Below are positions 1 through 5,619 of a DNA stretch of 5,686 nucleotides, in pieces (within the stretch, counting starts at the first letter, position 1; each line of letters begins with the position of its first letter). A program made the position numbers and the translations under genes. The notes under the pieces are model-generated. The model ran no database searches, was not told where the DNA came from, and was given only the letters and a program-made list of their open reading frames with translations. Source of the stretch: Nitrososphaerota archaeon (GTDB lineage: Archaea > Thermoproteota > EX4484-205 > JAAOZO01); contig JAAOZO010000074.1 in the NCBI GenBank assembly GCA_011605715.1, forward strand, positions 1 to 5,686, written 5' to 3'.

Positions 1-345
1 AAGATAGCGGTTCATCCAGAAACTCCAAAAGAAGTAAGGAAGCTTGCGGATTTCGTGGGTTCAACTAGTCAAATGATGAAATATGCATGTAGTTGTGAAA
101 GCAAACAAGTTATAATAGGAACGGAAATTGGACTTATACATAGACTTAAGAAGGAATGCCCTGGAAAGGAGTATATACCTCTCAATGATTCAGCAATCTG
201 CAGATTCATGAAACAGATAACGCTGAAAAGCATTCGTGATTCGTTGAGAGACGTGAAGAACAGAGTCATAGTTGATGAAAACTTAGCCAAAATGGCAAGA
301 GAAAAAATTATTAAAACATACGAACTGGTGGGAATAAAACTATGA
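1..345 (+). CDS. nadA: Quinolinate synthase NadA, C-terminal part (5' end outside window)
   Basis: NadA condenses iminoaspartate with dihydroxyacetone phosphate to give quinolinate, using a [4Fe-4S] cluster in the cytoplasm. The frame is open from base 1, so this is the last 114 residues of a protein usually near 300 residues. The conserved landmarks appear in order: HPET followed by the GSTSQM loop (about codons 5-25), the IIGTEIGLIHRLKK strand-helix, then AICRFMKQITL. By family comparison the Cys of AICRFMK (bases 199-201) is the third cluster ligand; the other two lie upstream of the window. A CxC pair (YACSCES, bases 88-96) replaces a segment that usually has no cysteines. The stop overlaps the nadC start as ATGA, indicating an operon with coupled translation. 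An internal GTG at 55 is not a start, because homology continues upstream of it. Confidence 0.95.
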   Translation, partial: KIAVHPETPKEVRKLADFVGSTSQMMKYACSCESKQVIIGTEIGLIHRLKKECPGKEYIPLNDSAICRFMKQITLKSIRDSLRDVKNRVIVDENLAKMAREKIIKTYELVGIKL

Positions 346-1199
346 GAAGCAAGACAGAAGCAATGAAATTTTTTGAATATATTAACGAAGACATTCCATT
401 CTTTGATGTTACTTCGGAACTAATTGGGGAAGAAGTAAAGTGCAGAGCAGCAATAGTAGCTAAGCAGAATTTCACTCTAGCAGGTCTTGAAGAATGTATT
501 CAATTCCTAGGTATAGTTGGAATAAATGCAAAGCAACTTAAGAAGGATGGCGAAGATGTAAAAGAAGGAGAAAAAATAGCAATACTAGAAGGTAACGCAA
601 GAGATATTTTGAGTATCGAGAGACTAATGCTTAACATAATTTCTCATGCTTCAGGAATTGCTACGGTAACAAAAAACTTTGTGAATTTATGCAGAAAAGT
701 GAATCCAAAAGTTAGAGTAGCAGCTACGAGAAAAACGTTGCCAGGACTTAGGTACTTAGAGAAGAAGGCAGTTAAGCTCGGAGGAGGGGATACACATAGG
801 ATGAGCTTAAGCGATATGATACTAATAAAAGACAACCATATAAGGATAATTGGAGGAGTAAGAGAAGCAATCAAACAAGCTAAAGAAAAATCGTCTTTAT
901 TCACGAAAGTAGAAATTGAGGTAAATAGCTTAGAAGAAGCCATAGAAGCGGCTAAAGAGGGAGCAGACATCATAATGCTAGATAACTTTACTGTTGAGGA
1001 AATTAAAGAAACGGTAAATAAACTTAAAGAACTTAAGTTAAGAGAAAAAGTTCTGATAGAAGTTTCGGGAAGAATTAACGAAGAAAACATTTTAGATTAT
1101 GCTGCCTGCGATGTGGACATCATAAGCAGTGGAGCTATAACTCATTCAGCAAAAGCTGTTGACGTGAGTTTAGAAGTTTTTGAAGTCCTAAAGCCATAA
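342..1199 (+). CDS. nadC: Nicotinate-nucleotide pyrophosphorylase (quinolinate phosphoribosyltransferase) NadC
   Basis: NadC carries out the decarboxylating transfer of phosphoribose from PRPP to quinolinate, making nicotinate mononucleotide, PPi and CO2; it is cytoplasmic and usually a dimer or hexamer. The 285-residue length is normal for the family. Visible motifs are EDIPFFDVTSEL (16-27), the ER..LN helix (93-98), TRKTLPGLR (129-137), GGGDTHR (147-153, the archaeal form of the quinolinate/PRPP-binding loop), LIKDNH (161-166), EIEV (191-194), ADIIMLDN (208-215), EVSG (240-243) and GAITHSA (264-270). The basic and acidic active-site residues of these motifs are all present. ATG 342 is chosen because it overlaps the nadA stop (ATGA) and keeps the usual N-terminal helix; Met8 is a possible alternative. 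A T-rich run begins a few bases after the stop (about 1206-1219) and could end the nadA-nadC transcript. Confidence 0.97.
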   Translation: MRSKTEAMKFFEYINEDIPFFDVTSELIGEEVKCRAAIVAKQNFTLAGLEECIQFLGIVGINAKQLKKDGEDVKEGEKIAILEGNARDILSIERLMLNIISHASGIATVTKNFVNLCRKVNPKVRVAATRKTLPGLRYLEKKAVKLGGGDTHRMSLSDMILIKDNHIRIIGGVREAIKQAKEKSSLFTKVEIEVNSLEEAIEAAKEGADIIMLDNFTVEEIKETVNKLKELKLREKVLIEVSGRINEENILDYAACDVDIISSGAITHSAKAVDVSLEVFEVLKP

Positions 1200-1210
1200 G
1201 ATAAGTTATT

Positions 1211-1230
1211 TTTATTTTATATAAAATAAA
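1211..1230 (+). promoter_or_regulatory. Putative TATA-box promoter for nadB within a 20-bp perfect palindrome
   Basis: The 68-bp gap between nadC and nadB contains a perfect 20-bp AT-only palindrome whose centre is a TATATA core. Archaeal TATA boxes lie about 25-27 bp before the transcription start, which would put the start near 1246-1248 and leave a leader of about 20 nt before the ATG at 1268. Two 8-bp palindromes follow at once, ACTTAAGT (1230-1237) and CTCATGAG (1242-1249). The symmetry is seen directly. Use as a promoter is inferred, and the T-rich left half could equally end the nadC transcript. The Shine-Dalgarno match is poor: GGAG lies about 15 nt from the ATG and AAAGG about 8 nt. 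Confidence 0.45.
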
Positions 1231-1267
1231 CTTAAGTAGAACTCATGAGGAGCTAAAGGCTAAAACC

Positions 1268-1435
1268 ATGGATAAAGAAGATAAAAAATTTGATGTAATA
1301 GTTGTTGGAAGTGGGATTGCTGGTCTTTATTCAGCTTTAAGGTTAAAAAAGTATGGAATAAATGTAGTTGTTATAACAAAAGACAAAGTAGATGAAACAA
1401 ACACAAATTTAGCTCAAGGAGAGGAATGGCTGTAG
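1268..1435 (+). CDS. nadB: L-aspartate oxidase NadB, N-terminal FAD-binding fragment cut off by a frameshift
   Basis: This frame encodes 55 residues. It opens with the Rossmann FAD-binding beta-alpha-beta of NadB, VIVVGSGIAGLYSALRL (10-26), and a second strand, INVVVITK (31-38). It then reaches NTNLAQG, the start of the family's FAD-contacting AQGG(I/M)A loop. After AQG the frame reads E-E-W-L and stops at TAG 1433-1435, while the next expected residues (GMAVALG) continue in another frame from 1423. ATG 1268 is the only in-frame start after the upstream stops. Without the shift the gene would run 1268-2832 and give about 520 residues, a normal NadB length. This piece alone could not be an enzyme. 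The gene is therefore a very recent pseudogene, a sequencing error, or (less likely) recoded. Confidence 0.85.
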   Translation: MDKEDKKFDVIVVGSGIAGLYSALRLKKYGINVVVITKDKVDETNTNLAQGEEWL

Positions 1436-2832
1436 CTCTTGGTAAAGACGATAGCACAGAGTTACATCTAAAAGATACCATTGAATCTGGAGCTGGGATA
1501 AGTGATGAAGAAATTGTAAGGATACTTGTCTCTGAAGCAAAAAATCGAGTTGAGGAATTCATAAGATTTGTTGGAGTACAGTTTGAAAGAAAGAATGAAG
1601 AGTTTGACTTCGCTCTTGAGGGAGGACATTCGCTTCCTAGAATTTTGCATATAAGAGATAAAACTGGGGAGTATATACAAAAGAGCCTCGTAGAAAAAGC
1701 TATGCGTGAAAACATAAGAATAATTGAGAATGCATTCTTACTTAAAATAGTAACAGAGGAAAGCTACGTTATAGGAGCGGAGGTTATGTTAAATGGAGAA
1801 CACATAAAAATGTCTGCAGATAATATAATACTAGCAACTGGAGGGTCAGGACAACTTTACAAGATCACAACGAATGCGCAGACCGCAACAGGAGATGGAA
1901 TAGCCATTGCATACAGAGCTGGAGCAGTAGTAAGCAACCTTGAATTTGTGCAATTTCATCCAACAGCTACTATTTTACCTGATGGCAAGGTTAGGTTAAT
2001 AACAGAAGCAATCAGAGGAGCGGGAGCTAAAATAATAAACGATAGGGGAGAGCGGTTTGTGTGTAAGTACGATGAAAGATGTGAACTAGCAACTAGAGAC
2101 ATTATATCTAGAGCAATTTACTTCGAAATGCAAAAGAAGAACACTCGCATTTATCTTGATCTAAGAGATGTTCCAGAGGAAAAAATAAAGAAAGAATTTG
2201 AGGGATTTTACGAAACGATGGCGCGCTACAGAAAAGATATAACGAAAGAACCAATAGAAATTGTTCCAGCAGCACATTATATGAATGGAGGAATCAGAGT
2301 TAATGAATTTGGTCAAAGTAACCTAGAAGGATTGTATGCCATAGGAGAAGCATCCTGCACAGGAGTTCATGGCGCAAATAGGCTTGCAAGTAATTCTTTA
2401 CTTGAAGCAGTAGTTTTTTCTTCTAGAGCTGTTGAAGCAATAGTAAATGGAGCCAAATGGAAAGGATTGAGATTAGAGAAAAAGGACTTAGTGAACCCTC
2501 CCATAGACTTAGGTAAACATCTAGAAGACGTGAAAATTATAAAGGATGTAAATGAATTGAAAGAAGTGATGTGGAATAAAGTTGGAATCGTAAGAGAGGG
2601 AAAAACACTTAGTGAAGCAATACTAAGGATTAAGAAAACAAGAGATAAAATCAATCAACAGAAGAAAATTTTTGATAAAAAACAACTAGAATTTGTAAAT
2701 ATGTTGGACTTATCCGAACTAATAGCTACGGCAGCATTAGTTAGGGAAGAAAGTAGAGGTTGTCACTACAGAAAAGACTTTCCAAGTGAAAATGAAAAGT
2801 GGAAAGTTACTATAAATTTTGTTTTGCAGTAG
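1426..2832 (+). CDS. nadB: L-aspartate oxidase NadB, main catalytic part (separated from its N-terminus by a 2-bp insertion)
   Basis: NadB oxidises L-aspartate to iminoaspartate with FAD and passes it to NadA, the first step of de novo NAD synthesis. This 468-residue frame holds everything after the AQGG loop. It has EGGHS..RILHIRDKTG (65-81) and the FAD-domain segment ILATGGSGQLY (135-145). QFHPTA (176-181), ELATRDIISRAI (220-231) and PAAHYMNGGI (281-290) follow, then the flavin-binding GEASCTGVHGANRLASNSLLE (307-327). The C-terminal helical domain ends with EESRGCHYRKDFP (441-453). Residues matching the E. coli substrate-binding set Glu121, His244, Arg290, His351 and Arg386 are Glu65, His178, Arg224, His284 and Arg319. 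The ATG at 1426 is a codon inside the original gene (the M of GGMAVAL), not its real start. AAGGAG lies 4 nt before it, so reinitiation is conceivable but would lack the dinucleotide-binding strand. The stop is 10 bp from the convergent hydrolase stop. Confidence 0.9.
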   Translation: MAVALGKDDSTELHLKDTIESGAGISDEEIVRILVSEAKNRVEEFIRFVGVQFERKNEEFDFALEGGHSLPRILHIRDKTGEYIQKSLVEKAMRENIRIIENAFLLKIVTEESYVIGAEVMLNGEHIKMSADNIILATGGSGQLYKITTNAQTATGDGIAIAYRAGAVVSNLEFVQFHPTATILPDGKVRLITEAIRGAGAKIINDRGERFVCKYDERCELATRDIISRAIYFEMQKKNTRIYLDLRDVPEEKIKKEFEGFYETMARYRKDITKEPIEIVPAAHYMNGGIRVNEFGQSNLEGLYAIGEASCTGVHGANRLASNSLLEAVVFSSRAVEAIVNGAKWKGLRLEKKDLVNPPIDLGKHLEDVKIIKDVNELKEVMWNKVGIVREGKTLSEAILRIKKTRDKINQQKKIFDKKQLEFVNMLDLSELIATAALVREESRGCHYRKDFPSENEKWKVTINFVLQ

Positions 2833-2842
2833 TTGCGAAAAG

Positions 2843-3565
2843 CTAGAGGCCTTTTATCCAGTTTAGAGTCACTTCGAAAAGTTCGTTTTTCCTTGTTGAA
2901 AAAACGTGGTCTGCTTCTGGAATTACTACCAGTTTTGATTTTCCTAAAAGTTTATGGAACTTTTCAGCTTGAGTTGCTGGAACTGCAACATCCTTCTCTC
3001 CTGCTACTATCAAAATAGGAGTATTAGTTAGCTTATTGTAAAGTTTAATTGGATTGTTTCTCACAAAATCTGCTATAAACGCTTCATAATTTTTTGGCAT
3101 TATATTTTTTATCCATTCTGTTGAGCCACTAAGTAGCGATTCAGAGTCTATAACTGCAGACCATAAAACCAATGAGTCAACTCTTTCATTTACTGCAACA
3201 TGAATACCAACCAATCCACCCATGCTTAGCCCAACTAAGTGGATTTTCTTCTTTGAAAAGAGCTGCTTAATTTTTCTTGTAATAAAAAGACCATCAGAAA
3301 TCCAAGCAGAGGGGAGCATTTCTTCTATAGTGCCTTCGCTCTCACTCTTATTATAGTTTGTTTTTGAAAATCTAAAATCAAAGCGAAAAGTCGAAATACT
3401 TTCTCTGTTAAAATAATTTTCAGCTTCAACAAAAAGGTTGTTAGCTTCGTTTTTATCACCAGTGAAACCGTGAAAGAAGATTACAATGTCTTTGGAGCCC
3501 TCGACCTCTGAGAGAATTCCACTTATTTTCATGCCTTCGTTAAAAAACAACATAGGCTTTTCCAT
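2843..3565 (-). CDS. Alpha/beta-hydrolase (serine esterase/acyl-peptidase-like)
   Basis: The product is a 240-residue cytoplasmic serine hydrolase; its substrate cannot be read from the sequence. Counting from the chosen Met, it has the oxyanion-hole segment IVIFFHGFTGDKNEA (27-41). FRFDFR (60-65) follows, where relatives usually continue with a Gly-rich turn, and then the nucleophile elbow GLSMGG (112-117, Ser114). The acid is in ILIVAGEKDVAVP (184-196, Asp192) and the base in PEADHVF (216-222, His220). The triad is therefore complete and the length is normal for a single-domain hydrolase of the dienelactone-hydrolase/esterase kind. The frame stays open for 34 more residues upstream to 3667, but that part is Phe/Ile-rich, lacks homology-like motifs and covers the promoter, so Met at 3565-3563 is preferred. 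The second Met (3553) is an alternative. The gene is convergent with nadB and appears to be single. Confidence 0.88.
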   Translation of the reverse strand: MEKPMLFFNEGMKISGILSEVEGSKDIVIFFHGFTGDKNEANNLFVEAENYFNRESISTFRFDFRFSKTNYNKSESEGTIEEMLPSAWISDGLFITRKIKQLFSKKKIHLVGLSMGGLVGIHVAVNERVDSLVLWSAVIDSESLLSGSTEWIKNIMPKNYEAFIADFVRNNPIKLYNKLTNTPILIVAGEKDVAVPATQAEKFHKLLGKSKLVVIPEADHVFSTRKNELFEVTLNWIKGL

Positions 3566-3587
3566 AGTTAGCCTATTTATAAAAAAG

Positions 3588-3595
3588 ATATTTAA
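3588..3595 (-). promoter_or_regulatory. Putative TATA box for the hydrolase gene (leaderless transcript)
   Basis: On the minus strand TTAAATAT lies 23-30 bases before the Met codon at 3565, the spacing expected if transcription starts at the start codon (leaderless). No Shine-Dalgarno sequence precedes that ATG. A second TATA-like stretch at 3575-3584 has the same spacing to the next in-frame Met (3553). Box and start are therefore ambiguous as a pair. Confidence 0.4.
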
Positions 3596-3755
3596 GTCTT
3601 TAATGAAAAAGCTGAAGCTTATGAAGATTTGTATGCTTTTAACAAAATCCTTTAGGATCGTAAGCATTGTTTTTTTCTATCAATCGAAAGCGACTAAAAT
3701 ATTCAGTTGCCGTTATCAGCAGTTTCAAAATAGATAGACTTAAGTAGAATAATAA

Positions 3756-4295
3756 AAACATTGCTCGAAGCACTACGCTGACTCTTCAATAAAGCAAGCT
3801 TACTCGATATTAAAGTCTTGGAGAAGAAGTTATATAAAAGGAGAGAGAAGAATAGAGCAAAGGACTTTGTTCATAAGTTAACAAAAGAAATTTCGAGAGA
3901 ATTTAAGAAAGAAAAATATGTTCAACTATTCTAGAGAACACAATAGAAGAATAGCGAAGATGAACTGGAAGATGATAACTTCTTTTATGAGTTACAAGTC
4001 TAGAACTGTAATCCTCAACCCTAAGAATTCTACTAGGAGATTAATGCCCCGAAAGGAGCATCGTACACTTGTTCGAGATGTGGGTTGAGGATCAACAGAC
4101 AACTAAATGCTACAGTGAACCTGTACCTTCAGATCGTAGTTTTCTCCAAGTTTGAGGCTCTTCGAGGAGCTTATGAAGACTTGGAGTGGGTTCACCCTGA
4201 CAGGGGAAGAGGCTGATGAGGGCTTCGATGAACTCAAGAGGAGCCCTAGGCTGATGAATCCTCAGAACTACGAAAGTCTATTTAAGACTACGTAG
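3756..4295 (+). pseudogene. tnpB: Decayed tnpB (IS200/IS605-family OrfB) remnant
   Basis: No long frame survives, but five TnpB blocks follow in order. Block 1 (3756-3878) reads KQAYSILKSWRRSYIKGE. Block 2 (3857-3931) reads AKDFVHKLTKEISREF. Block 3 (3930-4040) has NWKMITSFMSYKSRT followed by NPKNSTRR. Block 4 (4037-4135) has INAPKGASY, then CSRCG and NRQLNATVNLYL, the C-terminal zinc-ribbon/RuvC-III region. Block 5 (4140-4292) has LFEELMKTWSGFTLTGEE and ends NYESLFKTT with stop TAG 4293-4295. TnpB is the RNA-guided RuvC nuclease of these transposons. Here the start is missing, and a large deletion between blocks 1 and 2 removes the RuvC-I region. A shorter one between blocks 2 and 3 removes the catalytic Glu region. 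The first CxxC after NSTRR is gone, and the usual Asp before RQLNA is Asn. The product cannot be functional. Base composition of blocks 4-5 is visibly more GC-rich than the host genes. No TnpA is present and the left end was not found. Confidence 0.85.
4011..4092. repeat. 11-bp perfect inverted repeat around a 60-nt loop, inside the tnpB relic
   Basis: ATCCTCAACCC at 4011-4021 is the exact reverse complement of GGGTTGAGGAT at 4082-4092. The enclosed 60 nt contains a small hairpin, TGCCCC-GAAA-GGAGCA (4045-4060), with a GNRA loop and one mismatch. The arms lie in codons for VILNP and GLRIN of the relic, so the symmetry may be coincidental. Confidence 0.5.
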
Positions 4296-4298
4296 TTC
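4265..4298 (+). repeat. Hairpin overlapping the tnpB stop; candidate element right end or guide-RNA scaffold relic
   Basis: GAACTACG (4265-4272) pairs perfectly with CGTAGTTC (4291-4298), and inside it AGTCT (4275-4279) pairs with AGACT (4285-4289) around the loop ATTTA. This gives 8 + 5 base pairs with a small asymmetric bulge. The stop codon of the relic lies in the right arm. IS200/IS605 elements have subterminal hairpins at their ends, and TnpB guide RNAs (omega RNA) run through the 3' end of tnpB into the right end, so the position fits. The role is inferred. The sequence after the hairpin has no T-run, so it does not look like a terminator. Confidence 0.55.
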
Positions 4299-4340
4299 AG
4301 AACCCGTTTCTTGAAAACCTGATTCTTTCCGTAAAAATCA

Positions 4341-4352
4341 ATTTTTTATTGT
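4341..4352 (+). promoter_or_regulatory. Weak candidate TATA box for the aminotransferase gene
   Basis: The AT-rich stretch ATTTTTTATTGT, preceded by an A-rich GTAAAAATCA, lies 43-54 bases before ATG 4395. It is the only box-like sequence between the transposon relic and the gene. If used, transcription would start near 4373 and give a leader of about 20 nt. No good Shine-Dalgarno sequence is present; AGGG is 15-20 nt from the ATG. Confidence 0.25.
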
Positions 4353-4394
4353 AAAGGACAAGAAAAACTAAAAAAGGGCAGTTTACAGCCAAGT

Positions 4395-5600
4395 ATGATG
4401 AACGACCTAAGTAGGCTAGCTTTTTACGGTGGTAAACCTGTAAGTGAGCAACCCATAAGACCAAGACCAGTAATAGATGAAGAAGAAATAAAGGCTGTAG
4501 AGGAAGTCTTAAGATCAAGAAAACTTTCAAGCTTAGCAGGAGATAAAACAAAAAAGTTTGAAGAAGAATTTGCAAAATATATTGGAACGAAATTTGCTAT
4601 CGCAACTTCAAATGGAACTACTGCGCTTCACACTGCATTAGCAGCAGCAGGAATAAAAGCGGGAGACGAAGTAATCGTTCCACCAATTACTTTTGTTGCT
4701 ACAGCAACTAGCGTACTTCACCAAGATGCAGTACCAGTTTTTGCAGATATAGACAAGGATACTTTTACAATTAGTCCTGAAGAGGTAAAGAAAAAAATTA
4801 CTGAAAAAACAAAAGCAATAATTGTTGTTCATTTGTTCGGTCACCCCGCTGAAATGGATGAGATAATGGAAATTGCAAGAGAAAGGAATTTAATAGTTGT
4901 CGAAGATTGCGCACAAGCAATAGGAGCAGAATACAAGGGCAGGAAAGTTGGAAGTATAGGGCACATATCTGCTTTCAGCTTTTATGCAACAAAAAATATG
5001 ATGACTGGAGAAGGGGGTATGGTTTTGACCAACGATGAAAGAATGGCAAACAAGGCTATGTTGATCAGACATCACGGCCAGGCTTCAACATACCACTACG
5101 AAATACTTGGATACAACTATAGAATAACGGAGATGCAGTCAGCAATAGGACTGGTTCAGCTTAAAAAACTAGAAAACTTTAACAACATGAGGAGGAAACA
5201 TGCTAAAATATATTATGATGAGTTGAAAGGAGTAAAGGGTTTAGAGCTTCCTGTTGAAAAACCATATGCAAAACATGTTTTTCATCTGTATACGATTAAG
5301 TTAACTGAAGAAGTAGAAGTACCAAGAGATGATTTTGTGAAGTACTTAAGAGCTGAGAACGTACCAGCAGGGGTGTTTTATCCTACTTCACTTCACCTAG
5401 AACCACTTTTTCAGAACCTATACGAGAGAGGTAAAAAGTTAGACTTCTATAAAAACGTAAAGTACAAAGCAGGAGATTTTCCAGTAAGCGAAGATGTTTC
5501 AGGAAGAGTATTTAGTTTGTACACGGATCCCGTACTTACAGACGATGAAATAGTTACGATAAGTTCGGCTGTGAAAAAAGTAATTTCTGTAACAACCTGA
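4395..5600 (+). CDS. DegT/DnrJ/EryC1/StrS-family PLP-dependent aminotransferase
   Basis: This complete 401-residue fold-type I aminotransferase belongs to the family that aminates keto-sugars, inososes and related cyclic or sugar-nucleotide ketones, usually from Glu or Gln. The opening LAFYGGKPV is typical of members resembling AHBA synthase and scyllo-inosose aminotransferase. It then shows SNGTTALHTAL (72-82, PLP phosphate-binding side), GDEVIVPPITFVATA (90-104) and VVEDCAQAIGAEYKG (168-182, Asp171 for the pyridine nitrogen). SFYATKNMMTGEGG (195-208, Lys200 as the Schiff-base lysine) and GYNYRITEMQSAIGLVQL (239-256) follow. All catalytic residues are present and the length is normal. ATG 4395 and 4398 are adjacent; either is possible. 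No sugar-nucleotide or cell-wall gene accompanies it within the window, so the substrate is unknown. It lies about 100 bp after the transposon relic and its promoter is weak. Confidence 0.93.
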   Translation: MMNDLSRLAFYGGKPVSEQPIRPRPVIDEEEIKAVEEVLRSRKLSSLAGDKTKKFEEEFAKYIGTKFAIATSNGTTALHTALAAAGIKAGDEVIVPPITFVATATSVLHQDAVPVFADIDKDTFTISPEEVKKKITEKTKAIIVVHLFGHPAEMDEIMEIARERNLIVVEDCAQAIGAEYKGRKVGSIGHISAFSFYATKNMMTGEGGMVLTNDERMANKAMLIRHHGQASTYHYEILGYNYRITEMQSAIGLVQLKKLENFNNMRRKHAKIYYDELKGVKGLELPVEKPYAKHVFHLYTIKLTEEVEVPRDDFVKYLRAENVPAGVFYPTSLHLEPLFQNLYERGKKLDFYKNVKYKAGDFPVSEDVSGRVFSLYTDPVLTDDEIVTISSAVKKVISVTT

Positions 5601-5619
5601 AGCTCTTAAAAGACTTAAG

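Noticed and set aside
2833..3018. Plus-strand frame of 61 codons right after nadB
   Set aside because: It starts at TTG, is antisense to the conserved Asp/His region of the hydrolase, and has Leu-rich shadow composition.
3566..3667. Extension of the hydrolase by 34 N-terminal residues, a Phe/Ile-rich stretch like a membrane segment
   Set aside because: It overlaps both TATA-like boxes, lacks a proper signal-peptide layout, and the hydrolase homology begins only after Met 3565.
3486..3737. Plus-strand frame of 83 codons opposite the start of the hydrolase
   Set aside because: It is the complement of the real gene plus AT-rich upstream sequence, with no motif or initiation signal.
1230..3749. 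12-mer ACTTAAGTAGAA present at 1230-1241 and 3738-3749
   Set aside because: About one shared 12-mer is expected by chance in a window this size, and the second copy precedes no intact gene.
4210..4262. CTGATGA and CTGA motifs resembling C and D boxes of archaeal C/D guide RNAs
   Set aside because: They fall within the collinear tnpB coding remnant (EEADEG and RLMNPQ), have the wrong first base for a C box, and no clear terminal stem or D'/C' pair is present.
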